In this document: one piece after another, positions 15,873 through 24,299 of the stretch
How the letters are laid out: each line of letters starts with the position of its first letter
How positions within the stretch are numbered: position 1 is the stretch's first letter
Source of the DNA: Planomicrobium soli
Lineage (GTDB): Bacteria > Bacillota > Bacilli > Bacillales_A > Planococcaceae
NCBI RefSeq assembly: GCF_003014655.1
Contig: NZ_PYAT01000006.1
Coordinates: forward strand, 186,001 to 250,000
Direction: 5' to 3'
DNA: 64,000 nt
Notes under the pieces: model-generated
Database searches by the model: none
What the model was told of the DNA's origin: nothing
The model's input: only the letters and a program-made list of their open reading frames with translations
Made by a program: the position numbers and the translations under genes

Positions 15873-16649
15873 ATGCAACCTTCATCCAGTAAAAGTTTAA
15901 CCACCATGGAGAAAGAAACCATATACCAGCAGATTGTCGAGTATTCCTTGGAACCGATTATCGTCCATTCAAACTACAAAGTGCTTTACATAAACCAATC
16001 AGGTGCTGAGTTTTTCAAGACAGACAAGAAATCCATCATTGGAGCCAGCGTCGTGGAGATTTTCACAGAAGAATACCGCGGATTGATCACTGAGCGTATA
16101 CGGGCAGGAACCGAAGAGCGAAAGATCGGAGAACTGATAGAAACGGTTGTCCGCCGGTTTGACGGAACAGTCGCTGATGTGAATTTATATAGCCATCCAG
16201 CCCTGTTCGGAGAAACCGAAGCCATTCATTCAATCATCCGGGACATCACCGGCCAAAAGAAGCTGGAACAGGATTTGATGGAATTGAAAAATGAAATCGC
16301 AACGCCAATTGTACCTGTCCACGAAGGGATTGCGGTACTTCCAGTGGTTGGCTCTTTAGATGGAGACCGCTGCAAGCGATTGTTGGATATTATTCCAACG
16401 AAAGTCCAAGGGCAAGAGTTGCAGTTTCTGATCATCGATATTTCAGGAATCTACACAATTGATGGAGTGATTATCGACTATCTTTATAAGATCAATGCAG
16501 TGCTGAAAATGCTTGGAATTTCACCTGTTTTTACCGGACTCCGGCCGGAACTTGCGAAAAAAGCAGTGGAAGTCTGTCCGAATATCGCGTCGCTCACGAC
16601 CATGGCGACAGTTAAACATGCGCTTAAAATTCTGATTCCAGCCCGTTAA
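15873..16649 (+). CDS. PAS-STAS protein, RsbR-like
   Basis: A 258-residue protein with an N-terminal PAS domain (about 15-135, ending IIRDITGQKKLEQDL) and a C-terminal STAS domain (about 145-255). The STAS part follows RsbR paralogs: LIIDISGIYTIDGVIIDYL and FTGLRPELAKKAVE. In stressosomes this domain is phosphorylated on Ser/Thr by RsbT and controls sigma-B. The S of DISG matches one phosphosite. A PAS sensor in place of the usual N-terminal globin suggests that a small ligand or light/redox signal is sensed. No LOV-type NCRFLQ cysteine motif is seen, so it is not a blue-light receptor like YtvA. Confidence 0.75.
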   Translation: MQPSSSKSLTTMEKETIYQQIVEYSLEPIIVHSNYKVLYINQSGAEFFKTDKKSIIGASVVEIFTEEYRGLITERIRAGTEERKIGELIETVVRRFDGTVADVNLYSHPALFGETEAIHSIIRDITGQKKLEQDLMELKNEIATPIVPVHEGIAVLPVVGSLDGDRCKRLLDIIPTKVQGQELQFLIIDISGIYTIDGVIIDYLYKINAVLKMLGISPVFTGLRPELAKKAVEVCPNIASLTTMATVKHALKILIPAR

Positions 16650-16706
16650 CGATTTAATTTAAAGCAGAAATGCAGCAGCTGGATAAAGGGGGCGATACCC
16701 CTGTGA

Positions 16707-16743
16707 AAACCTGATTCTCTAGATGAGTAAATCAGGTTTTTTT
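16707..16743 (+). terminator. Terminator after the PAS-STAS gene
   Basis: AAAACCTGATT and AATCAGGTTTT form the stem, with a T run after it. Confidence 0.75.
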
Positions 16744-16876
16744 GATGAGATTAAACTGGCTTCTATATGATATGCTTCAAGTTATCAGGTTATCCATAAT
16801 CTTTGTCTTTGCCGTTTTCAAAGCGATTGGGTTGATCGGCCCTCTCTTATAAACTTTTTAGCGCGTTTAACACTGG

Positions 16877-16900
16877 CCCCGAAAGCTTTCGGGGTTTTTT
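16877..16900 (+). terminator. Second terminator before the cobalamin riboswitch
   Basis: CCCCGAAAGCTTTCGGGG followed by six T. The stretch 16744-16876 between the two terminators has no recognisable gene. Confidence 0.75.
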
Positions 16901-17017
16901 GAATTTTTGATTTTAACCAGTCGGCTTGTAAAAGAAAAAGATCTAGTTTATAGTTTAGAAATACAGTATTTAGTTAATTGTATAAGTATAAACACCATAT
17001 ATAGTGAAGCCAATAAA

Positions 17018-17307
17018 AATGGTGCCTGACAAGGCCTAATAGGGAATCCGTCGAAAAACGGAGCTGTACCCGCAACTGTAAGTGCTGACAAGCTATCAAA
17101 ATCCACTGTCCAAAAGGCGGGAAGGAGATAGCAGCGGAAGACGCACGAGCCAGGAGACCTGCCATTTTTATCTGTTAACGATCTTCTCCGGGAGCTGGGA
17201 AGTATAACGAAGGTAATTTTTGTGGAGCAGTCGGTTTAAACTGTCTCCGTTAGATTATTCTGCGTTTACACCCTTATCTTCCCGCGGGAGGATAAGGGTG
17301 TTTTATT
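17018..17307 (+). promoter_or_regulatory. Cobalamin (adenosylcobalamin) riboswitch with terminator
   Basis: The aptamer runs from about 17018 to 17168. It shows GGTGCC, AGGGAATCCG, the core ACCCGCAACTGTAA and the B12 box GAGCCAGGAGACCTGCC (17147-17163). A strong hairpin (17269-17300, ACCCTTATC/GATAAGGGT) with TTTTATTT is the expression platform. In the ligand-bound state the reductase operon downstream should be shut off. Repression of a cobalamin-independent ribonucleotide reductase by cobalamin is known from organisms that also carry a B12-dependent class II enzyme, so such a gene is predicted elsewhere in the genome. Confidence 0.9.
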
Positions 17308-17353
17308 TGGGCAAGACAGGAGTAATGGCGGCTTTTCAGTTGCAGGACCTTCA

Positions 17354-17443
17354 ATGCGGAACACAGAAAATACTTGTAGAAGCGCCCAAGAGCGCAACGA
17401 ATACCTGATGAAAATTAATGAATTTGTGAAGGAGCTGGTCTGA
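17354..17443 (+). CDS. Possible 29-aa leader ORF before the reductase operon
   Basis: A 29-codon frame in the reductase leader, ending with a TGA one base before the alpha-subunit ATG. AAGGAGCTG, which serves as ribosome binding site for the alpha subunit, lies inside its last codons, so translation of this frame could be coupled to that gene. Its own start has only a weak site (AGGACC). Nothing is recognised in the peptide. It may be chance. Confidence 0.25.
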   Translation: MRNTENTCRSAQERNEYLMKINEFVKELV

Positions 17444-17444
17444 C

Positions 17445-19727
17445 ATGAACATCAAAACAGAGACAGAAATGGATACGGTAATAAAAGCGCTCGACCGGGC
17501 AGCTGAAATACATAAATTGGATATAGCGCCATTGCGCACTCAAATTGAAGGATTGGACCATTCGACGAAAACAGAACGATCCATGCTTTATGCGTTAAAC
17601 CAAATTTCAATGGCGGAGCCAAACTGGACATTCGTTGCCGCAGAACTTTATTTGGCTGGTTTGTACCAAAAAGCGGCAAAGAGCCGAAACTTTGATGCTT
17701 CCCAAAAATACGGTGACTTTTTCGGGCTGATTGAAGAACTCTCACGTATCGGCATTTATTCAAAAGAATTGCTTACGGCATATTCGAAAGAAGAAATTGA
17801 GGCGCTTGGCGCTGAAATCAACCCTGACCGTGACTTGCTGTTCAATTATATCGGCCTGTTCTTGCTGGCAGACCGCTATTTAGCAAAAGATTACGAAGGC
17901 AATTTGTTCGAATTGCCACAGGAACGTTTTCTTGTCATTGCGATGACGCTCATGCAAAAAGAGCCACAAGAACAGCGTCTTGCTCTTGTTAAAGAAGCAT
18001 ATTGGGCAATGAGCAATTTATACATGACGGTGGCAACACCGACTTTATCGAACGCAGGCAAAAGCTTCGGCCAACTTTCTTCGTGCTTTATCGATACAGT
18101 GGATGATTCCCTTGACGGCATTTATTTGAACAACTGGGATATCGCGCGCCTCAGCAAAGATGGCGGCGGCATCGGTGTCTATTATGGAAAAGTTCGGGCG
18201 CTTGGATCTGATATTAAAAAATTCAAAGGCAATTCATCCGGTGTCATCCCTTGGATCCGTCTTGTCAACGATACGGCCGTCAGTGTCGATCAGCTTGGAC
18301 AGCGCCAAGGAGCAGTCGCCATTTACTTGGATGTCTTCCACAAAGACATCATGAACGGCTTCCTGGACCTGAAGACCAATAACGGCGACGAGCGCCGCAA
18401 AGCGCACGATATTTTCACCGGTGTCTCTCTGCCTGACTTGTTTATGGAGAAGCTGCGCGAAACAGATGAAAATGGCCGCAGTATCGGAGAATGGCATACG
18501 TTCTGTCCGCATCAAGTTAAAACGATCATGGAATGGAAAGATGAGAATGGCGTAGCGTTAGGGTTGGAAGACTTTTATGACGAGCGCGACGTCAAGCACT
18601 TTACGGAGAAGTACGAAGAAGCGGCAAATCATCCGTTATTGCCGAGAAAAACTTACCGGGCAATGGATATCATGGCACGCATTATGGTGTCGCAGCTTGA
18701 AACGGGCACCCCGTACATGTTCTATCGCGATGAAGTCAACCGCCAAAATCCGAACAAACATTTAAACGGTAAAGGCCGTACGTCAATTTTCTGCAGCAAC
18801 TTGTGTACCGAAATCATGCAAAACATGTCAGCCACAACCATTACAAAAGAGTATACCGATGAAGAAGGTAACCTTGTAATGATCCGCAAGCCGGGCGATT
18901 TTGTTGTCTGCAATCTTTCTTCAGTCAACTTGCCGCGTGCAGTAAAAGCGGATGTATTGGATCGATTGATTCCGATCCAAATGCGCATGCTTGATAATGT
19001 TATTGACTTGAATACGATTTCCGTTGGACAAGCAGACGCTACAAACAAAAAATATCGTGCCGTAGGGCTTGGAACATTTGGATGGCATCATTTATTGGCG
19101 CTTGAAGGCATCCACTGGGAAACTGAAAAAGCTGTGGAGTTTGCGGACAAGCTGTATGAAGAAATTGCCTACCATACTATCCGTTCTTCAATGGAGTTGG
19201 CGGAAGAAAAAGGCGCTTACAAGAAATTCGAAGGTTCTGAATGGGCTACCGGAGAATATTTTGAACGTAAAGGCTACAACAGCGAGCGCTGGACAGCATT
19301 AAAGGAAGAAGTTGCAGCAAAAGGCGTGCGCAACGGCTGGATGATGGCAGTAGCGCCAAACTCGTCAACTGCAAAAATCGGCGGCTCAACGGACGGCATT
19401 GATCCGTTGTACGCGGTGGAATTTGCAGAGGAAAAGAAAAACTTTAAATTCAAGGTGACTGCGCCGGATCTTGACCATAACACATACGACTATTACCGCC
19501 GTGCGCGCCACGTGCTTGACCAGAACTGGAGCATCCGCCAGAATGCTGCACGCCAGCGCCATATCGACCAGGCGATAAGCTTTAACTTCTACGTGCCGCA
19601 TACCATCAAAGCGAAAGACTTATTGACTTTGCACTTTGAAGCTTGGGAGCAGGGCTTGAAAACAACTTATTACGTACGGAGCACCTCGCAGGCTGAAATT
19701 GAAGAATGCGAAGCTTGCCAAAGCTAA
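17445..19727 (+). CDS. Class I ribonucleoside-diphosphate reductase, alpha subunit
   Basis: A 760-residue catalytic subunit that reduces NDPs to dNDPs. The active-site cysteines are seen in SSCFID (first redox Cys) and SNLCTEI (radical Cys with neighbouring Asn and Glu), and the C-terminal redox pair is CEAC near 756-759. The N-terminal 60 residues do not form a clear full ATP-cone. Subclass: the flavodoxin gene in the operon suggests an Ib-like system, but the length and the CxxC tail leave Ia open, so I give no symbol. AAGGAGCTGG precedes the ATG. Expression should be controlled by the cobalamin riboswitch. Confidence 0.9.
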   Translation: MNIKTETEMDTVIKALDRAAEIHKLDIAPLRTQIEGLDHSTKTERSMLYALNQISMAEPNWTFVAAELYLAGLYQKAAKSRNFDASQKYGDFFGLIEELSRIGIYSKELLTAYSKEEIEALGAEINPDRDLLFNYIGLFLLADRYLAKDYEGNLFELPQERFLVIAMTLMQKEPQEQRLALVKEAYWAMSNLYMTVATPTLSNAGKSFGQLSSCFIDTVDDSLDGIYLNNWDIARLSKDGGGIGVYYGKVRALGSDIKKFKGNSSGVIPWIRLVNDTAVSVDQLGQRQGAVAIYLDVFHKDIMNGFLDLKTNNGDERRKAHDIFTGVSLPDLFMEKLRETDENGRSIGEWHTFCPHQVKTIMEWKDENGVALGLEDFYDERDVKHFTEKYEEAANHPLLPRKTYRAMDIMARIMVSQLETGTPYMFYRDEVNRQNPNKHLNGKGRTSIFCSNLCTEIMQNMSATTITKEYTDEEGNLVMIRKPGDFVVCNLSSVNLPRAVKADVLDRLIPIQMRMLDNVIDLNTISVGQADATNKKYRAVGLGTFGWHHLLALEGIHWETEKAVEFADKLYEEIAYHTIRSSMELAEEKGAYKKFEGSEWATGEYFERKGYNSERWTALKEEVAAKGVRNGWMMAVAPNSSTAKIGGSTDGIDPLYAVEFAEEKKNFKFKVTAPDLDHNTYDYYRRARHVLDQNWSIRQNAARQRHIDQAISFNFYVPHTIKAKDLLTLHFEAWEQGLKTTYYVRSTSQAEIEECEACQS

Positions 19728-19740
19728 AGGAGGAAGACGA

Positions 19741-20787
19741 ATGTCGATACACGCACCATTAAAAAAAATCAAACTGCTCAACCCGGAGCAGCCAAATAAA
19801 TCTACAGGTATCCTGAACGGAGAATCTTCCGGGCTTTTGAATTGGAACGATATTGCTTATCCGCAAATGTACGACCTGTACCAAACGCTGTTGTCGAACT
19901 TCTGGAAAGCTCAGGAAATCAACATGCAGGACGACATCAAGCAATGGGATTCTTTAACGGATGTGGAGAAAGACGTGTTCTTGCGCATCAATACGCAACT
20001 CGCATCACTCGATAGCCTGCAAACCCCAACAATGAGCCAAGCAATGGATTACGTCACCGATTCGAGCTTTAAAGCGATTTTTGCGGTCGTTTCGCAACAG
20101 GAAGCGGTGCATAACGAATCGTATTCCTATATCCTAAGCTCACTCGTTTCGATTAGTGAACAAAACGCCCGCTTCAACCAGGCGAAGAGCGATCCGATTG
20201 TCCAAAGACGGAACAACTTAATCTTGGACGCCTATGAGGAGTTCCGGCAAAATCCAACGCCGCAAACCTTGTTCCGCTTGAGCGTAAATTCAATTAACTT
20301 GGAAGGCATTTATTTCTATGCGGGCTTTGCCTTTTTCTACCATCTGGCACGCCAACAGAAAATGCTGAAGACGAGTACGATGATCAGCTATATCCAGCGT
20401 GACGAAATGCAACACGCATATTTTATCGCGCAATTTATCCGCATTATGCTTACTGAAAACCCAGAGCTTAATACGGAAGAGAATATTCAATATGTATATG
20501 GTGCCATCAATCAGGCAGTTCAGCTTGAAAAAGAATGGGCACAATATATATTGGCAGACATCCAAGGGATTGACCTAGAAGAATTCGGTGACTATGTAGA
20601 GTATCTGGCAAACAAACGGCTGCGCCAGCTCGGATTAGACAACCTTTACGAAGAGCGCAACAACCCGATGCCTTGGATTCAGGTATTCGGCGACGACATG
20701 ATGAACGATACGAAATCGGACTTTTTTGAGCAGAAATCCAGAACTTATTCAAAAGTGTCACAGTCGAATGGGTTTGACGAACTGTAA
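19741..20787 (+). CDS. Class I ribonucleotide reductase, beta (radical) subunit
   Basis: A 348-residue ferritin-like protein. The six metal ligands are all present: D91, E121, H124 (EAVHNESY), E188 (LEGIYFY), E222 and H225 (DEMQH). Y128, seven residues after E121, takes the place of the radical tyrosine. So this is a normal tyrosyl-radical type, not the metal-free class Ie. Its C-terminus (SNGFDEL) should bind the alpha subunit. It starts 13 bases after the alpha stop with AAAGGAGGAAG before the ATG. Confidence 0.92.
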   Translation: MSIHAPLKKIKLLNPEQPNKSTGILNGESSGLLNWNDIAYPQMYDLYQTLLSNFWKAQEINMQDDIKQWDSLTDVEKDVFLRINTQLASLDSLQTPTMSQAMDYVTDSSFKAIFAVVSQQEAVHNESYSYILSSLVSISEQNARFNQAKSDPIVQRRNNLILDAYEEFRQNPTPQTLFRLSVNSINLEGIYFYAGFAFFYHLARQQKMLKTSTMISYIQRDEMQHAYFIAQFIRIMLTENPELNTEENIQYVYGAINQAVQLEKEWAQYILADIQGIDLEEFGDYVEYLANKRLRQLGLDNLYEERNNPMPWIQVFGDDMMNDTKSDFFEQKSRTYSKVSQSNGFDEL

Positions 20788-21226
20788 AAGGAAAGTTGCC
20801 ATTGTTTACGCGTCTGTGACCGGAAATACAGAAGCTGTAGCAGGAATTTTAAGGGCCATTGCCCAGGAAAAACTGTTAGAAGTGAGCGTATGGAAAGTTG
20901 AAGAGTTTTCGTTAGCAGAACTACCCCATTATGATGCTGTTTTAATAGGCACTTATACGTGGGGAAGCGGGGAACTGCCGAGAGAAATGCGGTCGCTGTT
21001 CGAAGCTTTCGAAAGGCTGGACCGAAAAGAATTAGTGACAGCGGTATTCGGTACCGGCGACAGCTTTTTCGCTGAATTCTGCGGAGCGGTTAATCGTTTC
21101 CGAGATATGCTTTTTGTTCACACAGATCTGGCGGCAACGTTGAAGATTGAATTAGCTCCTCAGGAAAAAGATTATATAAGGTGTGAAAAGTTTACAGAAT
21201 CGGTACTAAAAAAGTTAAATGAATGA
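20768..21226 (+). CDS. Flavodoxin in the ribonucleotide reductase operon
   Basis: A 152-residue short-chain flavodoxin. The FMN phosphate loop is VYASVTGNTEAV and the isoalloxazine-binding loops are TYTWGSGELP and FGTGDSFFAEFCGAV. The sequence fits flavodoxin (YkuN type) better than NrdI. In Ib systems NrdI gives the oxidant for the Mn2 cofactor; here a flavodoxin may reduce or activate the beta-subunit metal centre. ATG at 20768 overlaps the end of the beta subunit by 20 bases and has a weak ribosome binding site, so coupling is likely and the exact start is unsure. Confidence 0.8.
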   Translation: MGLTNCKRKVAIVYASVTGNTEAVAGILRAIAQEKLLEVSVWKVEEFSLAELPHYDAVLIGTYTWGSGELPREMRSLFEAFERLDRKELVTAVFGTGDSFFAEFCGAVNRFRDMLFVHTDLAATLKIELAPQEKDYIRCEKFTESVLKKLNE

Positions 21227-21230
21227 TAAA

Positions 21231-21264
21231 AAAAGCTCCTCAATTAGATTGAGGAGCTTTTTTT
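21231..21264 (+). terminator. Terminator of the reductase operon
   Basis: AAAAGCTCCTCAATT pairs with a mirror ending GAGGAGCTTTTTTT. Confidence 0.9.
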
Positions 21265-21347
21265 ATTTGCATAAGTAGAAAGCGACAGCTTGAAAAATTG
21301 CCTTTTTACATTGATTTTGCAGGGGAAACAGTAGTCATTCTTTGCTC

Positions 21348-22130
21348 TCAAGAACTTTTAGGAGGGCTTTGCATTTCATACCCTAAATGACGAGAGATCT
21401 TGGCGGAAGTTTGGGTGATTTTGTGGACAAGTTCTTCATTAACTCGATCCATGGTAATTCGGTTGCTTGGCCCGGAAATGCTGAAGCTGGCGATAATGTC
21501 TCCCTTCGAATCAATTATGGGAGCAGCTATACAACGAATTCCTTCCTCATTTTCCACGTTATCAAGCGCGTAGCCTTGCTCTTTAATAACCTGAAGTTCC
21601 GTGGCCAACTGATCTTTGCTTTTTATTGTGTTCTCTGTTTTGCTGACAAAAGAAATCCTATCGACAACATTATTGTATTTTGTTTGCTCCATACCGGAAA
21701 GAAGCATTTTTCCAACACCCGTACAATACATCGGCGCTCTGCTGCCCACTCGGGAAAACATGCGGATTGTCTGATTGCTCTCTATCTTGTCTACGTATAG
21801 AACCTCTCCCATATCTTCAATGCATAGGTGGATGGTTTCGTTTACATCTGCTGACAGTGCTTCTAAAAATGGCTTTGCGATACTTATAACATCAATATTG
21901 TTCAAGATATTCCGAGTCAAGTAAAGGAGGCGATATCCAATCCGGTATTTTTCTGATTCGGGATCTTTATACACGTAATTCATTGTAATAAGCGTAGCTA
22001 AGAGGCGATGTACAGTGCTTTTAGATAACCCTACTTTTTCGGACAGACGCGTAATTTGGAGTCCATCAGGATATTCTGACAAAGTATCCAAAAGATTAAA
22101 TGCTCGTTCTAATGATTGTACATTCGACAT
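21348..22130 (-). CDS. IclR-family regulator of the uronate cluster (KdgR-like)
   Basis: A 260-residue IclR-type protein: N-terminal winged helix (about 1-70, with LQITRLSEKVGLSKSTVHRLL) and C-terminal GAF-like effector domain (about 80-250). Divergent from and next to kduI. Family members such as KdgR bind 2-keto-3-deoxygluconate and release operators upon induction. Two candidate operators overlap the kduI transcription start. Repressor function is inferred from that placement. Confidence 0.85.
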   Translation of the reverse strand: MSNVQSLERAFNLLDTLSEYPDGLQITRLSEKVGLSKSTVHRLLATLITMNYVYKDPESEKYRIGYRLLYLTRNILNNIDVISIAKPFLEALSADVNETIHLCIEDMGEVLYVDKIESNQTIRMFSRVGSRAPMYCTGVGKMLLSGMEQTKYNNVVDRISFVSKTENTIKSKDQLATELQVIKEQGYALDNVENEEGIRCIAAPIIDSKGDIIASFSISGPSNRITMDRVNEELVHKITQTSAKISRHLGYEMQSPPKSS

Positions 22131-22269
22131 AATGTATCCCTTTCTTTCTTATAAATCTTTAAGGTTCTATTAATATAACAGATGTTTGAGAATTCCTGTA
22201 GAATCTTGAGTTTTATAAAATCTTACTTTATCCATATTTGATAAATAATAAATTTATTTCAAATTATTG

Positions 22270-22342
22270 TTGAAATAACCAACCGAGGATGTATAATTAA
22301 TTTATGGAACAGTGTTCTACAATACGGAACAAAGTGTAACAT
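22270..22342 (+). promoter_or_regulatory. kduI promoter with two putative IclR operators
   Basis: TTGAAA (22270-22275), a 16-base spacer and TATAAT (22292-22297) make a strong sigma-A promoter. Just downstream lies the near-palindrome TGGAACAGTGTTCTA (22305-22319), and 20 bases on a second half-matching copy starting GGAACAAAGTGTAAC (22326-22340). The place, overlapping and following the start site, suits repression by the IclR-type protein encoded divergently. Confidence 0.65.
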
Positions 22343-22452
22343 ATCTTTTACAGGAAAATAAAGAACAAAGTGAGCAACAAATTATTTTTTTATTTAACAT
22401 TGAAAGCGCTTTATATAATGAGTTTCTAAACAATTCAAAGAGGAGAGATAAA

Positions 22453-23283
22453 ATGAAAGTTCTTTATGCACATCATCCAGAAGATTTTAAAACGTATACA
22501 ACAGAAAAAATAAGAGATCAATTTTTGATGGGAACAGTATTCCTTGCAGATCAGGTGGAACTGACATACAGCCACGTTGACCGCATTATCTATGGTGGAG
22601 CTATGCCTGTTGAAAAGGCTTTAACACTGGATGCAGGAAAAGAGTTGGCAGCAGAATATTTCTTGGAGCGCCGGGAGATGGGCGTCATTAACATCGGAGG
22701 TCCAGGAAAAATTGTATTAGACAATGAAGAATACGCTTTAGGCAATAAAGATGCCATCTATATCGGACGTGGCACTAAAGAAATTTCCTTTGAATCTGAT
22801 AATCCTGAAACGCCAGCAAAGTTTTACATAAACTCTTGTCCAGCCCATAAAAAGTACCCAACCGTGAAGGTAGGTTTGGACCAAGCCATAGCCCGTCCTA
22901 TGGGACAAGATGCTTCAATGAATAAACGGACAATCTATCAGTTAATTCATCCGGATGTACTGGAATCATGCCAATTGAGCATGGGAGTAACCGTTTTGGA
23001 GGAAGGCAGTGGCTGGAACACAATGCCTTGCCATACACACGAAAGAAGAATGGAAGTCTACTTTTACTTCGACATGGAAGAAGATACGCGAGTATTCCAT
23101 TTGATGGGACAGCCTACTGAAACGCGCCACATTGTGATGAGCAATGAACAAGCAATCCTATCTCCTAGCTGGTCAATCCATTCAGGGACAGGAACAAGCA
23201 ATTACACGTTTATTTGGGGAATGTGCGGAGAAAACCTGGATTTTGACGACATGGATCATGTTGCAATGAAAGACCTTCGTTAA
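22453..23283 (+). CDS. kduI: 5-dehydro-4-deoxy-D-glucuronate isomerase
   Basis: A 276-residue cupin of the KduI family, converting 5-keto-4-deoxyuronate to 2,5-diketo-3-deoxygluconate in the cytosol. The zinc site is visible as CHTHERRMEVYFYF (H-x-H-E and the later Glu), with a further His in the HSGTGTSNYTF region. The length equals the family norm. ATG at 22453 with GAGGAGATAAA before it is taken; the open frame runs further upstream through the operator region, without a site. First gene of the uronate operon. Confidence 0.93.
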   Translation: MKVLYAHHPEDFKTYTTEKIRDQFLMGTVFLADQVELTYSHVDRIIYGGAMPVEKALTLDAGKELAAEYFLERREMGVINIGGPGKIVLDNEEYALGNKDAIYIGRGTKEISFESDNPETPAKFYINSCPAHKKYPTVKVGLDQAIARPMGQDASMNKRTIYQLIHPDVLESCQLSMGVTVLEEGSGWNTMPCHTHERRMEVYFYFDMEEDTRVFHLMGQPTETRHIVMSNEQAILSPSWSIHSGTGTSNYTFIWGMCGENLDFDDMDHVAMKDLR

Positions 23284-23319
23284 CTTTTGGAGCTGCTGTT
23301 TTGAAAGGGGAGAGAGAAC

Positions 23320-24282
23320 ATGAGTCTGCAAGTGATAATTACCGATTGCGACCATGAAAATATTAATATCGAAAAAGCGATATTCGATGATTCACAGATT
23401 TCTTTTGCGCTAAAAACATGTATAACTGAGCAAGATGTTATCGATAACTGCCAAGAGGCAGCAGTTTTTCTTAATCAATATGCGCCCATTACGAGACGAG
23501 TGATGGAAAACCTGCCAGAACTGAAAATGGTTATCCGCTATGGAGTTGGAGTAAACAATGTGGATGTGGAAGCGGCAACTGACCTGGGCATCCAGGTCTG
23601 CAACGTTCCCGACTATGGGATGCATGAAGTGGCGGATCATGCATTAGCTTTAATGTTAGCGCTTACTCGTAAAGTGTCGCTTATGAATGACCAGGTGAAA
23701 AAGGGGAACTGGGACTACCAATATGCGATTCCCATTTTTAGGCACAGCCAACAAGTAGTCGGAATTATAGGTTTAGGAAGAATAGGAACCGCTTTCGCCC
23801 ACAAGGTCCATGGATTAGGGTGCCGGGTAATTGCCTACGATCCCAAGAAAACAAATCTGGAAAACAAATATGTTCCGGAGTTTGTAGAAATGGTTGACTT
23901 GGAAATGCTTTTAACGCAATCAGATGTGATTTCTATTCATTGTCCATTAGAGACCGCCAGAAATCTGATTGATAAGGAAGCGTTGGAAAAAATGAAATCC
24001 ACAGCCTATTTAATAAATGTTTCGCGCGGTGGAATTATTAACGAAGACGATCTGGACCACTGTTTAAAAGCTAAAAAAATTGCTGGAGCGGCACTGGATG
24101 TAGCTGCAAAAGAGCCTTTGGGGAAGGATTCACCTCTTTTGCAACACGATAATCTTTTGTGTACACCTCATATGGCATGGTATTCAGAACAATCGGCAGT
24201 TGAACTGAAAAGAAAAGTTGCTGAAGAAGCGGTTCGCTTTTTAACAAGTGAACAAGTGAAATACCCAATAAACCAATTATGA
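23320..24282 (+). CDS. D-isomer 2-hydroxyacid dehydrogenase (CtBP/SerA-like)
   Basis: A 320-residue NAD-dependent dehydrogenase. The Rossmann motif GIIGLGRIGTAFA lies near residue 148. Catalytic Arg is in NVSRGGIINE, Glu in KEPLG and His in TPHMAWYS. The CtBP-like form with AWYSEQS after the histidine is usual in sugar-acid clusters. The substrate is not known; a 2-hydroxyacid from a uronate side-path is possible. The stop overlaps an ATG at 24279 (ATGA), near the start of dctP. Confidence 0.8.
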   Translation: MSLQVIITDCDHENINIEKAIFDDSQISFALKTCITEQDVIDNCQEAAVFLNQYAPITRRVMENLPELKMVIRYGVGVNNVDVEAATDLGIQVCNVPDYGMHEVADHALALMLALTRKVSLMNDQVKKGNWDYQYAIPIFRHSQQVVGIIGLGRIGTAFAHKVHGLGCRVIAYDPKKTNLENKYVPEFVEMVDLEMLLTQSDVISIHCPLETARNLIDKEALEKMKSTAYLINVSRGGIINEDDLDHCLKAKKIAGAALDVAAKEPLGKDSPLLQHDNLLCTPHMAWYSEQSAVELKRKVAEEAVRFLTSEQVKYPINQL

Positions 24283-24299
24283 AAAAGGGGATGGAAGAA

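Noticed and set aside
15873..16649. LOV-type blue-light receptor (YtvA)
   Set aside because: The PAS domain lacks the flavin-binding cysteine motif of LOV domains.
20768..21226. NrdI
   Set aside because: The loops TGNTE and TWGSGELP are of flavodoxin type; NrdI is shorter and differs in these loops.
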